Assembly: GCA_947373245.1 (NCBI GenBank)
Contig: CANBWY010000022.1
Coordinates: forward strand, 1-35,497
Direction of reading: 5' to 3'
From: Comamonadaceae bacterium
Lineage (GTDB): Bacteria; Pseudomonadota; Gammaproteobacteria; Burkholderiales; Burkholderiaceae_C
Length of the DNA stretch: 35,497 nucleotides
Shown here: positions 19,107 to 28,426 of the stretch, in pieces
How the letters are laid out: each line of letters opens with the position of its first letter
Numbering within the stretch: position 1 is the stretch's first letter
Notes under the pieces: model-generated
Told to the model about the DNA's origin: nothing
The model's database searches: none
The model's input: the letters and a program-made list of their open reading frames with translations, nothing else
Program-made: the position numbers and the translations under genes

Positions 19107-19910
19107 ATGAGCCTGCGTCAATCTGCCCTGAGGGCCTTGTGCCTATGCGATCCTGCTGAGAAAGTCCAAGCCGTGCAATCGCTGTGGACCGTGCACCAGA
19201 ATTTAGCCCTGTCCCCTTGCGAACCCATCCATGCCTCGGCCAGCCTCACACTGCCTGGACGTCCTGCGCTGCCACGGCTGATTCCAGCCAAACACGTCCC
19301 CACGCGCACGCCCTTCACACCCGAGGGTTTGGCAGCCTTGCTGCACGCCGTGTGCCACATCGAGTTCAACGCCATCAACTTGGCCCTCGATGCCGTTTGG
19401 CGCTTTGCCAACATGCCCGAGTCTTACTACTGCGACTGGTTGCGCGTGGCCTATGAGGAATCCCAGCACTTTGACATGCTGCACGCCCACTTGAAAAGCC
19501 TAGGCCACCACTACGGCGATTTTGATGCCCACGATGGCATGTGGCACATGTGTCAAAAAACGGCAGACGATGTGCTGGCACGCATGGCGCTGGTGCCACG
19601 CACCTTAGAAGCGCGCGGCCTTGACGCCACGCCACTGATTCAAACCAAGCTGCGCAAAGCGGCCAGCCCTGGTGCACTGCGTGCGGTGGAACTGTTAGAC
19701 ATCATCTTGCGCGACGAAGTGGGCCATGTGGCGATTGGCAACCACTGGTACCGGTGGTTGTGCGCGCAACGCGGCTTAGACCCCGTGTCGTTCTATGGTG
19801 AACTGGTGCTGCGTTATGAGGCACCTAAGCTGCGCCCGCCCTTCAATACCGAAGCCCGCAAACGTGCAGGTTTTACAGAGGCCGAAATGAGTTACTTGCT
19901 GGGCGGCTGA
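19107..19910 (+). CDS. DUF455 ferritin-like protein
   Basis: This 267-residue protein belongs to the DUF455 family, predicted ferritin-like four-helix bundles with a di-metal site. Likely ligand positions are His84 and Glu86 (CHIEFNAI), Glu117/Glu118 and His121 ([10 protein letters not shown]), Glu169 and Glu204/His207 ([10 protein letters not shown]), the last matching the ferritin-like ExxH pattern. Relatives have been linked to tRNA-modifying MiaE-like folds by structure, but no activity can be claimed. The ATG abuts AAGG and lies seven bases after TACAAT, so a leaderless transcript is possible. It is convergent with xerD across 15 bp. Confidence 0.88.
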   Translation: MSLRQSALRALCLCDPAEKVQAVQSLWTVHQNLALSPCEPIHASASLTLPGRPALPRLIPAKHVPTRTPFTPEGLAALLHAVCHIEFNAINLALDAVWRFANMPESYYCDWLRVAYEESQHFDMLHAHLKSLGHHYGDFDAHDGMWHMCQKTADDVLARMALVPRTLEARGLDATPLIQTKLRKAASPGALRAVELLDIILRDEVGHVAIGNHWYRWLCAQRGLDPVSFYGELVLRYEAPKLRPPFNTEARKRAGFTEAEMSYLLGG

Positions 19911-19925
19911 TTCGGCCACGACACA

Positions 19926-20852
19926 TCACCCACGCGGGTGGTGTTGACCGTGCAAGGTCTTCAAACGTTCACGTGCAATGTGCGTGTAGATGGTGGTGGT
20001 GGAAATATCGGCGTGGCCCAACAGCATTTGCACGGCTCGCAAATCGGCACCATGGTTGAGCAAATGGGTGGCAAAGGCATGGCGCAGGGTGTGCGGCGAA
20101 ATCGGCACATGAATCTGCGCTTGCAAGGCATAGCGTTTGATAAGCTGCCAAAACATGGCACGGGTCATGGCCTCACCTGCATTTTTGCCGCGCACCGTGA
20201 CAAACAAAGCTTCGGTTTGATGGCCCGCCAACAAAGCGGGACGCGCCTCGCTCAAATAGCGCTGCAACCAATCACGCGCCACCTCACCAAACGGCACCAA
20301 GCGTTCTTTGCTGCCCTTGCCCATGATGCGCAGCACGCCATCGTTCAAACTCACGTGCAAAGTTTTGAGGTCCACCAACTCGCTCACGCGCAAGCCGCTG
20401 GCGTAGATCAACTCCAACATGGCGCGGTCGCGCAAGCCTAAACCCGTGGACACATCGGGTGCATTGAGCAAGCTTTCGACTTGCGCCTCGGTCAGACTTT
20501 TGGGCGCACGCGCCGGTTGTTTGGCGGTGAGCAGTTTGAGCGTGGGGTCGGCCACCAACAAACGCTCACGCAAAGCCCAGCGGTAAAACCGTTTGAACAC
20601 CGTCAAGCGTCGGTTGGCGCTGCTGGCCTTGGTTTCGGCATGGCGATGCGCAAAGTATTGCTGCAAGTCAGACTCATGTGCCGCCAGCAAATGCTTGCCA
20701 TGCGTCAGGAGCCAAGCAGACAACAAGTTCAAGTCGCGACGGTAGGCGGCCAAACTGTTGGCCGCCAACCCGTGCTCTAGCCAAAGGGCGTCAATGAAGA
20801 TGTCAATGTGTGCGTCTGGTGCTGACGCTTGCGATGCTGCCAACGGTCTCAA
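19926..20852 (-). CDS. xerD: Site-specific tyrosine recombinase XerD
   Basis: XerD acts with XerC at the dif site to resolve chromosome dimers at division. The 308-residue protein has the SAM-like N-terminal domain (about 15-100) and the catalytic domain with Arg155 (SGLRVSEL), Lys179 (MGKGSKERLVP), His254 and Arg257 (HTLRHAFATHLL), His280 (LLGHADIST) and the nucleophile Tyr289 (TIYTHI). The ending LKTLHGQHHPRG is typical of XerD rather than XerC or phage integrases. No ATG is near; a TTG at 20852 overlapping the upstream stop (TTGA) is the likely start, with another TTG at 20843. It is therefore translationally coupled to a Bug-type receptor gene, an unexpected partner. Confidence 0.94.
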   Translation of the reverse strand: MRPLAASQASAPDAHIDIFIDALWLEHGLAANSLAAYRRDLNLLSAWLLTHGKHLLAAHESDLQQYFAHRHAETKASSANRRLTVFKRFYRWALRERLLVADPTLKLLTAKQPARAPKSLTEAQVESLLNAPDVSTGLGLRDRAMLELIYASGLRVSELVDLKTLHVSLNDGVLRIMGKGSKERLVPFGEVARDWLQRYLSEARPALLAGHQTEALFVTVRGKNAGEAMTRAMFWQLIKRYALQAQIHVPISPHTLRHAFATHLLNHGADLRAVQMLLGHADISTTTIYTHIARERLKTLHGQHHPRG

Positions 20853-21811
20853 TCCAAGCTGAGTTTTTGCTCCACCACGACGCGTTTGTAGACATCGAAC
20901 TCAGCCTTGATTTGCGCAGCAAATTGCTCAGGCGTGTTGGCCACAATGAGCGAACCTGTGTCTTCAATGCGCTTGCGCACAGCCGGGTCTTCCAAGGCTT
21001 TACGCACCCCTGCATTGATTTTGTCCACGATGTCTTTGGGCATCCCTTTGGGGCCATAGATGCCATAAAAAGCCATGCGGTTCACCGGCTCCAGCCCCAC
21101 TTCTTTGAAGGTTGGCACATTGGGCAACACAGCCAAACGCTGAGGGGCAGCCACCACGATGGGGATCAAACGGTTGTCTTTGATGAACGGCAAGGCCGAT
21201 GGCAGATTGTCAAAAATCATGGGCACTTGGCCTGCCACGGTGTCGTTCAGCGCAGGGCCTGCACCGCGGTAGGGAATGTGGGTCACAAAGGTACCGCTCA
21301 GGTTTTTGTACAACTCCATTTGCAAATGGCCAATGCCGCCGGTTCCAGAAGATGAATACGAATACTTACCAGGTGAGCGTTTGAGTTCCGCAATGTAGCT
21401 CTTGTAATCCGTGGCGGGAAAGCTCGGGTGCACGGCAATGATGTTGGGCGTCGCCGCCACGTTGATGATGGGCGAGAAATCTGTGATCGGGTTGTACGGA
21501 ATTTTGGAATTGATGGCGGGATTGGCCGCTGTGGTCGACACCGTGGCCATGCCCAAGGAATAGCCATCGGGCACCGCCTTGGCGGTCTCATTGGCCCCCA
21601 CCACACCACCACCGCCAGCTTTGTTTACCACAACGACCGTTTGCCCCAACGCCTTACCCAAAGGGTCTGCAATGGTTCGCGCAATGATGTCCGTGGTGCC
21701 GCCTGGCGCAAACGGCACTTGCAACTGAATCACTTTATTCGGATACCCCTGCGCCAAAGCAGACCCCGCGATGGCCAACACAGACAGCACAAAACAATGA
21801 CGACGTTGCAT
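20849..21811 (-). CDS. Bug-type periplasmic solute receptor (TctC family)
   Basis: This is a tripartite tricarboxylate transporter receptor of the Bug family, abundant in Burkholderiales. The start is placed at ATG 21811, after AGGAGA, giving 320 residues; an in-frame upstream start at 21841 would spoil the signal peptide. Residues 1-21 (MQRRHCFVLSVLAIAGSALAQ) are a Sec signal. The mature protein opens with YPNKVIQLQVPFAPGGTTDIIAR, the family signature for ligand carboxylate binding, and has NKAGGGGVVGANETAKAVPDGYSL and GPKGMPKDIVDKIN. No TctA or TctB membrane partner is in the window, so it is an orphan receptor here. Ligand unknown; small carboxylates are usual. xerD is coupled downstream and an AEC permease is divergent. 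Confidence 0.93.
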   Translation of the reverse strand: MQRRHCFVLSVLAIAGSALAQGYPNKVIQLQVPFAPGGTTDIIARTIADPLGKALGQTVVVVNKAGGGGVVGANETAKAVPDGYSLGMATVSTTAANPAINSKIPYNPITDFSPIINVAATPNIIAVHPSFPATDYKSYIAELKRSPGKYSYSSSGTGGIGHLQMELYKNLSGTFVTHIPYRGAGPALNDTVAGQVPMIFDNLPSALPFIKDNRLIPIVVAAPQRLAVLPNVPTFKEVGLEPVNRMAFYGIYGPKGMPKDIVDKINAGVRKALEDPAVRKRIEDTGSLIVANTPEQFAAQIKAEFDVYKRVVVEQKLSLD

Positions 21812-21910
21812 GGATATTTCTCCTAAAAACGATTCAATCAATAGACCCGTTCTTCGATCCTAAACGGTTTGGGGCGGCACAAGAATCCAAGTGCGGTTAT
21901 TCTCTGTCGC

Positions 21911-22816
21911 GTGAATTACGCGCAACTTCTCTTCCCAGACTTCTCCCTCATCCTTTGTGGCTATTTGGTTTGCAAATACACGGCGCTCAACCGCACCGTG
22001 TGGGAGCAGGTGGAGAGCTTGGTGTACTTCTTTCTTTTCCCCGTCCTGCTGTTTCACTCCATCGCGCGCACACCGTTGGACTTGCAAGCCGCCTCACACC
22101 TCATCATGGCGGGCTTGCTGCTGGGACTGGTCAGCATTGGCCTTGCCTACGCCCTGCCCAAACTGCCCCTGCTGCGCAAACACATGGACACGCGCTTGCA
22201 TGCGGCCAGCGCGCAGGTGGCGTTTCGGTTCAACTCATTCATTGCACTGGCTTTGGCTGAACGCATTGCCGGCCCACAAGCCTTGCTGCTGATTGCGGTG
22301 TTGATTGGCGTGTGTGTGCCCGTGTTCAACGTGGCTGCTGTCTGGCCCATGGCGCGTCACGCGCAACGTCACTTAGGGCGCGAACTGATTCGCAACCCGT
22401 TGATCTTGGCCACGGGCCTAGGCTTGATGGCCAACCTCGTGGGCTTACAAATCCCCAGCTGGACCGAGCCCACCTTGCAGCGCATTGGTGCCGCGTCGCT
22501 GGCCTTGGGGTTGATGGCGGCAGGTGCAGGCATGCAATTTGGCCACTTGATGAAAGCCAAAAGTTTGGCACTTTCGCTGCTGGCCATCCGTCATCTCATC
22601 ACCCCTCTCGTGGCTTGGTGCTTGGCACGCGTTTTTGAGCTCGACACCACCCAAGCCAGCGTACTTTTGGCCTTTTCGGCACTGCCGACCGCGTCCAGCG
22701 CCTACGTGCTGGCGGCCCGCATGGGCTACAACGGAGCTTTTGTTGCCGGCTTGGTCACGCTGTCCACGATCTTGGGCATGCTGAGCCTGCCATTTGCACT
22801 GGGTGTTTTGCGATAA
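21911..22816 (+). CDS. AEC family permease
   Basis: This 301-residue integral membrane protein has about ten hydrophobic segments and matches the auxin efflux carrier (AEC) family, bacterial members of which move small carboxylates such as malate or malonate. Family-like blocks are FPVLLFHSIARTPLDL, AFRFNSFIALALAERI, IRNPLILATGLGLMANLVGL and AFSALPTASSAYVLAARMGYN near the C-terminus, where the AEC family has a conserved proline-rich crossover. The start is taken as GTG 21911 (NYAQLLFPDFSLILCGY); the open frame upstream to 21869 looks non-coding. No Shine-Dalgarno sequence is present, and TATTCT lies seven bases before the GTG. It is divergent from the Bug receptor, so both could handle related organic acids. 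Confidence 0.88.
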   Translation: MNYAQLLFPDFSLILCGYLVCKYTALNRTVWEQVESLVYFFLFPVLLFHSIARTPLDLQAASHLIMAGLLLGLVSIGLAYALPKLPLLRKHMDTRLHAASAQVAFRFNSFIALALAERIAGPQALLLIAVLIGVCVPVFNVAAVWPMARHAQRHLGRELIRNPLILATGLGLMANLVGLQIPSWTEPTLQRIGAASLALGLMAAGAGMQFGHLMKAKSLALSLLAIRHLITPLVAWCLARVFELDTTQASVLLAFSALPTASSAYVLAARMGYNGAFVAGLVTLSTILGMLSLPFALGVLR

Positions 22817-22907
22817 AAGGCCTCGCATTCATGGCATAATCACGCGTTTTGCGGAAAGTGCGTTGAAATAGGTCGACGTGGCTACCCCAGCTGCTCAAGG
22901 AAAAGCG

Positions 22908-23165
22908 ATGAAAGAAGGCATTCACCCCAACTACCGTGAAATCTGTTTCATGGACATGTCTAACGGTTTCAAATTTGTGACACGCTCATGCGCCAGCACA
23001 AAAGAAATGATCAAGATGGAAGACGGCCGTGATCTGCCGTTGTACAAACTCGATACCACCAGCGAGTCACACCCCTTCTACACAGGTACACAGAAGTCTG
23101 TGGACAACATGGGTGGCCGCGTCGAGCGCTTCCGCAACAAGTACGGCAAAACTGCCGCCAAGTAA
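22908..23165 (+). CDS. rpmE2: 50S ribosomal protein L31, type B
   Basis: The 85-residue product matches L31 of the type B (zinc-independent) class: [27 protein letters not shown] at the start, [18 protein letters not shown] in the centre and [11 protein letters not shown] at the end. The CxxC zinc pair of type A L31 is absent. The ATG at 22908 follows AAGGAAAA with good spacing; an open in-frame GTG at 22878 would add ten residues lacking family support. A strong terminator ends the transcript. No palindromic Zur-type operator is visible upstream, so zinc control is not indicated here. Confidence 0.95.
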   Translation: MKEGIHPNYREICFMDMSNGFKFVTRSCASTKEMIKMEDGRDLPLYKLDTTSESHPFYTGTQKSVDNMGGRVERFRNKYGKTAAK

Positions 23166-23183
23166 GCACCTCGCTCACTTCTC

Positions 23184-23217
23184 AAAAGGCAGCTCGGCTA
23201 TCCGCGCTGCCTTTTTT
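23184..23217 (+). terminator. Rho-independent terminator after rpmE2
   Basis: The arms AAAAGGCAGC and GCTGCCTTTTTT form a ten-pair stem with a 12-base loop, followed by a T-run. It begins 18 bp after the rpmE2 stop and separates it from the membrane-protein gene that starts 13 bp later. Confidence 0.9.
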
Positions 23218-23230
23218 ATTTCAAAACGCT

Positions 23231-24958
23231 GTGTCTCAACCTACCCCCGCCATCGTTCCTCAAAGTGCTGTTCGCCGTTTGCCGCGTGTAGCGCTCTGGC
23301 TGTTCTGTGCTGCCTATGTGCTGCCCGGCCTATTTGGACGCGAGCCATGGAAAGGCAATGAGTTCACGGCCTTCGGCCACATGTTGGCACTGGCGCAAGG
23401 CGCGAGTGATTGGTTCAATCCCAGCGTGTGGGGCCAAGTGCCAGAACTCGATGCCTTGCTGCCGTATTGGTTAGGCGCTTGGGCGATTCAAATGTCGCCC
23501 AGCTGGGTTTCTGTGGGCTTGGCCGCGCGCGTGCCGTTTGCCCTGCTCTTGGGGCTGACCTTGGCCACCACGTGGCATGGGGTGTATTACTTGGCCTTGA
23601 GCCCTCAAGCCCAGCCTGTGCCCTTTGCCTTTGGCGGTGAAGCCAAACCCAAAGACTATGCGCGCACGATTGCCGATGGCGCGGTATTGGCGCTCATTGC
23701 CTGCCTAGGCCTGACACTGCTCTCTCATGAAGCCAGCCCCATCTTGACGCAACTGGCTTTTGTCAGCTGCGCTTTTTATGGCGTGGCAGCCTTGCCCTAC
23801 CACCCACGCTACAGCTTGACGGCCTTGAGCCTAGGCTTGATCGGTCTGTGCTTGAGCGGAGCCCCAAGCTTTGCCATGCTGATGGCCACGGGCAGCGGTT
23901 TTTTGTGCTTGCTGGATCGCCAAAGCACATCGGCTAAGACAGGCCGCCAGCACGCACTTTGGCTCTTGTCCATGGGCATCGCGGTGGCTGCGTTGGCAAC
24001 CGTGCTAGACCTGTGGCACTGGCGCTTGCTGCCTTTGCACAATGACTGGCAAGCCTGGCGCAGCTTGTTGCGCTTGCTGGCTTGGTTCACATGGCCTGCT
24101 TGGCCTTTGGCGGTGTGGACGCTGTGGCGCTGGCGTCGCCAATGGACGTCGTTGCACTGGAGCCGCCATTTGGTGTTGCCCATGTGGTTCACCGCGTTGA
24201 CCGTGGGCACCGCCTTGCTCACCCACGCGTCCGACCAAGTCTTGCTGCTGGCACTGCCCGCATTCGCCACCTTGGCGGCATTTGCCTTGCCCACCTTGCG
24301 TCGCAGTGTGGCCGCGTTGATTGATTGGTTCACGCTGCTCTTTTTCTCGGGCTGCGCCTTCATCATCTGGGTGATTTGGATTGCCATGCAGACGGGCTGG
24401 CCCGCGCAACCGGCGGCCAATGTGGCGCGTTTGGCACCGGGCTTTGTGCCCAGCTTTGGGTGGTTCGCGTTCGTCGTCGCCTTGGCGGCGACAGCAGTTT
24501 GGATTTGGTTGGTGATTTGGCGTACCGCCAAACATCGCCATGCCCTGTGGAAGAGCCTGGTGCTGCCGGCCGGAGGCACGGCCTTGTGTTGGCTGTTGCT
24601 GCTCACCCTGTGGTTGCCCTTGCTTGACTTCGCACGCAGCTACAAACCTTGGGTGCAACAAATTCAAACGGTCATGGCGCAGCAACAAAGTCCGAATCCT
24701 TCCGACTGTTTGATGACGTATGGCCTCGACATGGGACAGATGACCGCGTTTCATTACCACGGCGGATTTGACATCCAGCCCTTGGATGCCAACCACACAC
24801 GACAGCCCGCCGCGTGTGAATGGCTGTTGGTCGACAACGATTTGCGCCCCGAGTTGGGCACCGTGGTGCGCCCCAATGAATGGACGCGGGTGCGCACCAT
24901 TCGTCGCCCCTCAGACAACGACGAAGACGTGACCTTGTATCACCGCCGTCACCCTTGA
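23231..24958 (+). CDS. GT-C/ArnT-like polytopic membrane protein
   Basis: This 575-residue protein has about eleven hydrophobic segments and a soluble C-terminal part of about 100 residues. The first loop, GLFGREPWKGNEFTAFGHMLALAQG (in two halves: GLFGREPWKGNE, FTAFGHML), followed by LDALLPYWLGAWAI, resembles the first periplasmic loop of ArnT/PMT-type lipid-linked-sugar transferases, where an Asp-Glu pair is usual; here it is Asn-Glu. The C-terminal region has CLMTYGLDMGQMTAFHYHGGFDIQPL. A glycosyl transfer role is possible but the substrate is unknown. The GTG at 23231 has no good ribosome site. A MATE exporter follows after 7 bp, so they are co-transcribed. Confidence 0.7.
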   Translation: MSQPTPAIVPQSAVRRLPRVALWLFCAAYVLPGLFGREPWKGNEFTAFGHMLALAQGASDWFNPSVWGQVPELDALLPYWLGAWAIQMSPSWVSVGLAARVPFALLLGLTLATTWHGVYYLALSPQAQPVPFAFGGEAKPKDYARTIADGAVLALIACLGLTLLSHEASPILTQLAFVSCAFYGVAALPYHPRYSLTALSLGLIGLCLSGAPSFAMLMATGSGFLCLLDRQSTSAKTGRQHALWLLSMGIAVAALATVLDLWHWRLLPLHNDWQAWRSLLRLLAWFTWPAWPLAVWTLWRWRRQWTSLHWSRHLVLPMWFTALTVGTALLTHASDQVLLLALPAFATLAAFALPTLRRSVAALIDWFTLLFFSGCAFIIWVIWIAMQTGWPAQPAANVARLAPGFVPSFGWFAFVVALAATAVWIWLVIWRTAKHRHALWKSLVLPAGGTALCWLLLLTLWLPLLDFARSYKPWVQQIQTVMAQQQSPNPSDCLMTYGLDMGQMTAFHYHGGFDIQPLDANHTRQPAACEWLLVDNDLRPELGTVVRPNEWTRVRTIRRPSDNDEDVTLYHRRHP

Positions 24959-24965
24959 GGCCGCG

Positions 24966-26327
24966 ATGAGTACCGAACGCGCCACCATCATGCGTCATGC
25001 CGGCACCGTGATGGTCGGACAACTGGCCGTGATGGCCTTCAGCATCACCGACACCTTGGTGGCGGGTCGCTTTGCCGACACCGCCTTGGCTGCCCTTGCC
25101 GTGGCATCCGCCACCTATGTCACGGTCCACATCTCGCTGATGGGCATGTTGCAAGCTTTGTTGCCCGTGTGGGCGGAGCTGCATGGGGCACAACGACACG
25201 CTGAGGTGGGCCGCTCCGTTCGCCAAGCGCTGTACCTGTGTGCAGTGACCGCAGCCGTCGGCATGCTGGCATTGCTTCACCCTGACCCTTTGCTGAACTG
25301 GACACAAGTGCCGGCGAACTTGCAAGACGAGGTGCGCGGCTATCTGAACATCGTCGCTTTTGGCTTGCCCGCCTCATTGCTGTTTCGCATGTACAGCACG
25401 CTCAACCAAAGCTTGGGCAAGCCCAAGTTGGTCACATGGGTACAAGTGGGTGCTTTGGCCGTGAAGGTGCCTTTGTCGATCGCCTTGGTCCTCGGCATTC
25501 CCCATATTTTGCCACCGCTGGGTTTGGCTGGCTGCGCCTGGGCTACCTTGATCGTCATGGTGATGATGCTGGGGCTGGCCCTATGGCTCTTGCGCACACA
25601 GCACTTTTACAAACCCTACCGCATCTGGGCACCCATGGAAAAACCCCATGGCGCCACCCTGCTTCGCTTCGTGCGTTTGGGCCTGCCCAGTGGCTTGGCC
25701 ATTGGTGTCGAGGTCACCTCATTCACCCTGATGTCGCTCTTCATTGCGCGACTGGGCGTGGTGGCCACCGCCAGCCACCAAATTGTGTCCAACATGACCG
25801 CTGTGCTCTACATGATTCCGCTCTCGCTCTCGATTGCCAGCAGCGCACGCGTGAGCTATTGGATGGGCGCAGGCCACATCCAACGCGCGCGACACGCCTT
25901 GCGTACCGGTCTTGGGCTGATTTTGATGTTGAGCCTGTGTTTGGCCGCTTTGATCGGCTGGCAGCGTGAGGCCATCGCTCACCTCTACACCGAGTCCCCT
26001 GACGTGGTGGCCCTGGCGGCCACTTTGCTGCTGTGGTTGATGCTCTACCACGTGGCCGATGCGGTGCAAGTGTTCACCGTCTTCACCTTGCGTTGCTATG
26101 GCATCACTGTGCTGCCACTCATCACGTACACCGTACTGCTGTGGGGCTTGGGCTTGGCGGGGGGTTATTGGGTGGCCTATGGCGGCGGCATACACGTTGC
26201 GGCTTTGTCATGGCTGGTGCCACAGTCACCGATTGCCTTTTGGCAAACGGGCAGTCTGGCTTTGTACATCACCACCGCCGTGCTGTTGCCCGTGTTGTGG
26301 CGAGCGGCCTACCGCCACACGCGTTAA
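24966..26327 (+). CDS. MATE family efflux transporter
   Basis: The 453-residue protein has about twelve membrane segments in two halves and matches the MATE (multidrug and toxic compound extrusion) family. The opening MRHAGTVMVGQLAVMAFSITDTLVAGRFADTALAALAVAS is the classic first-helix signature, and the second half has LPSGLAIGVEVTSFTLMSLFIARLGVVATASHQIVSNM. Exporters of this family use sodium or proton gradients to move drugs or metabolites. The ATG at 24966 follows GAGG at five bases. It is coupled to the GT-C-like gene, and its stop overlaps the end of the convergent beta-barrel gene by 4 bp. Substrate unknown. Confidence 0.92.
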   Translation: MSTERATIMRHAGTVMVGQLAVMAFSITDTLVAGRFADTALAALAVASATYVTVHISLMGMLQALLPVWAELHGAQRHAEVGRSVRQALYLCAVTAAVGMLALLHPDPLLNWTQVPANLQDEVRGYLNIVAFGLPASLLFRMYSTLNQSLGKPKLVTWVQVGALAVKVPLSIALVLGIPHILPPLGLAGCAWATLIVMVMMLGLALWLLRTQHFYKPYRIWAPMEKPHGATLLRFVRLGLPSGLAIGVEVTSFTLMSLFIARLGVVATASHQIVSNMTAVLYMIPLSLSIASSARVSYWMGAGHIQRARHALRTGLGLILMLSLCLAALIGWQREAIAHLYTESPDVVALAATLLLWLMLYHVADAVQVFTVFTLRCYGITVLPLITYTVLLWGLGLAGGYWVAYGGGIHVAALSWLVPQSPIAFWQTGSLALYITTAVLLPVLWRAAYRHTR

Positions 26328-27085
26328 AACCGCGTGCCCATCGAAACACGCCACATGGTTTGCGGCGTGAAGTTGATGATCGGGTCGTAGGCCACACGCG
26401 TGAAAAATTCAGACCAATCGTAGGTCACGCTCAAACCCGTGCGGCGTGTGAATTGGTCTTGCACCAAACCGCTTTTGGCCAACACATCCACCGTCAAACG
26501 GTGGCCGTTTGACAAAGGCGTGCGGTAAAGCGCGTGCACATGCTGTTGATCGGGGTTGGCACGGTTGTCTCGCACCACCTGAAACGACAACGAGTTCAGT
26601 GACGACCATCGGTAGCCCCCCGATGCCATCCATGCATCGTTTGGATCAAAGTTCAGATTGACATAGGGATGTAAATTGGTGCGCCCCAAGCCTGCCCCCG
26701 CAAACCAAGACTCACCCGTTTCAACCGACAAACTCCCGCCCACAAACTGGTTCGATGCCACTTGCAACGACGGCGTCAATCGCCAACGGGAGGCGTTGAA
26801 GGTATTGTCCCAACCCACTCTGGGCTGCGACACATCTTGGTCTGGCGAACGGTACCAAGCGAACCACAGATTGCCACGCTCTGAGATTTGCCGCAAATTC
26901 ACATCCCAGCCAAGACTGCCCGCGGTATCGCCCCCGGATTGGCTGTACAGACCTGAGGTCAAGACATAGCGGTTGTCCTGGGCATGGACCGCAGCGACGC
27001 AACCCCAGCCAAGCACGAACGACGCAACTGCGCGAAGGTGGAAATTAAAGCGCAAGGGTGTCTGCAATTCTTTGGGCACAGGCAT
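26324..27085 (-). CDS. Uncharacterised outer-membrane beta-barrel protein
   Basis: The product has a Sec signal peptide (hydrophobic [17 protein letters not shown], cut before QDNRY) and then about 220 residues of alternating aromatic/polar strands such as [54 protein letters not shown]. It ends in Phe (RVSMGTRF), the usual BamA-recognition residue of outer-membrane barrels. I count roughly ten to twelve strands. No family is recognised. The start is uncertain: ATG 27085 lies inside the 3' end of glmM, and a TTG at 27055 would give the shortest complete signal peptide. Either way it is coupled to glmM on the same strand. It is convergent with the MATE gene by 4 bp. Confidence 0.7.
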   Translation of the reverse strand: MPVPKELQTPLRFNFHLRAVASFVLGWGCVAAVHAQDNRYVLTSGLYSQSGGDTAGSLGWDVNLRQISERGNLWFAWYRSPDQDVSQPRVGWDNTFNASRWRLTPSLQVASNQFVGGSLSVETGESWFAGAGLGRTNLHPYVNLNFDPNDAWMASGGYRWSSLNSLSFQVVRDNRANPDQQHVHALYRTPLSNGHRLTVDVLAKSGLVQDQFTRRTGLSVTYDWSEFFTRVAYDPIINFTPQTMWRVSMGTRF

Positions 27086-28376
27086 GGGCTTGTGAGGCAT
27101 CACGGGCTTCCACCATCACACGCACCAAGGGCTCGGTGCCACTGGCACGAATCAGCACACGCCCGGTCTCGGCCAACTCGGCTTCGGCCTTTTGCACCTC
27201 TTCTTTCATGCGTGCGTTGGATTGCCAATCTTGACCGGGGCGCAAACGCACATTGATGAGGGTTTGCGGAAACAGCGTGACCTCTTTGAGCAACTCGGCC
27301 ATGGTGCGCCCGCTGCGCACGCAGGTCTGCAAAATTTGCAAAGCGCTGACCAAACCATCGCCAGTGGTGTGTTTGTCCAAAGCCAACAAATGGCCTGAAC
27401 CTTCGCCGCCTAAGAGCCAGTTGTGTTTAGCCAGTTCTTCCAACACATAACGGTCGCCCACTTTGGCGCGCACGAACTGCACGCCGCGCTTTTTCAAAGC
27501 CACTTCTACGGCCATGTTGGTCATCAAGGTGCCGACCACGCCAGGCACCACTTCATCGCGGGCCAAGCGGTCATCGGTCATCAAGTACAACAGCTCATCG
27601 CCGTTGTACAAACGCCCCTGCGCGTCGACCATTTGTAGGCGATCGGCATCACCATCTAAGGCGACCCCGAAGTCGGCTTGGTGGGCTTGCACAGCCTGCA
27701 CCAAGGCCTGCGGATGCGTGGCACCGACTTCGTGGTTGATGTTCAAACCATCTGGGCTGCAACCGATGGCAATCACCTCGGCACCCAATTCATGAAACAC
27801 TTTGGGGGCGATGTGATAAGCCGCACCGTGCGCAGCATCCACCACGATCTTCACGCCTTTGAGAGTCAGATCGTTCGAGAACGTGCTCTTGCAAAACTCG
27901 ATGTAACGGCCCGCAGCATCGTCCAAGCGTTTGGTTTTGCCAAGGTTGGCCGAGTCCACCCACACCGGGGCTTCATCCAAGACGGCTTCCACCGCCAACT
28001 CCCACGCATCGCTGAGCTTGTTGCCTTGGGCGCTGAAAAATTTGATACCGTTGTCGGCAAACGGGTTGTGGCTGGCACTGATGACCACACCCAGACTCGC
28101 ACGCTGCGCACGCGTGAGGTAGGCCACACCCGGCGTAGGCAAGGGGCCAAGCAACACCACATTGACACCGGCCGAGTTAAAACCCGACTCTAAGGCCGAC
28201 TCCAACATGTAGCCAGAAATGCGCGTGTCTTTGCCAATCAAGACCGTGGGGTGCGCTTCTGTTTTCTTGAGTACCCGACCGACCGCATGCGCCAAGCGCA
28301 ACACAAAGTCTGGGGTGATGGGCGCTTGGCCCACGGTGCCGCGAATGCCGTCGGTACCGAAATATTTGCGTGTCAT
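27045..28376 (-). CDS. glmM: Phosphoglucosamine mutase
   Basis: GlmM converts glucosamine 6-phosphate to glucosamine 1-phosphate for UDP-GlcNAc, hence peptidoglycan and lipid A. The 443-residue length is standard. The phosphorylated serine is Ser102 in [12 protein letters not shown], the same number as in E. coli. The magnesium loop DGDADR is at 241-246, and the phosphate-binding [15 protein letters not shown] is near the C-terminus. The N-terminal [10 protein letters not shown] is typical. It lies 50 bp after folP in the usual ftsH-folP-glmM order, and overlaps the start of the beta-barrel gene. Confidence 0.98.
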   Translation of the reverse strand: MTRKYFGTDGIRGTVGQAPITPDFVLRLAHAVGRVLKKTEAHPTVLIGKDTRISGYMLESALESGFNSAGVNVVLLGPLPTPGVAYLTRAQRASLGVVISASHNPFADNGIKFFSAQGNKLSDAWELAVEAVLDEAPVWVDSANLGKTKRLDDAAGRYIEFCKSTFSNDLTLKGVKIVVDAAHGAAYHIAPKVFHELGAEVIAIGCSPDGLNINHEVGATHPQALVQAVQAHQADFGVALDGDADRLQMVDAQGRLYNGDELLYLMTDDRLARDEVVPGVVGTLMTNMAVEVALKKRGVQFVRAKVGDRYVLEELAKHNWLLGGEGSGHLLALDKHTTGDGLVSALQILQTCVRSGRTMAELLKEVTLFPQTLINVRLRPGQDWQSNARMKEEVQKAEAELAETGRVLIRASGTEPLVRVMVEARDASQAHACAQRIADTLAL

Positions 28377-28426
28377 TGGCTTGGCCTTGGTTGTTATTTT
28401 TTTGCTATCTATTTGCGCTCATTGTC

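Noticed and set aside
19926-20852. Tyrosine recombinase as evidence of a mobile element or integron
   Set aside because: Length, catalytic spacing and the HHPRG ending fit chromosomal XerD. No attachment sites, tRNA gene or phage genes are near.
22817-22907. Zur-type operator before rpmE2
   Set aside because: Type B L31 genes are often zinc-regulated, but I see no palindrome resembling a Zur box in this gap.
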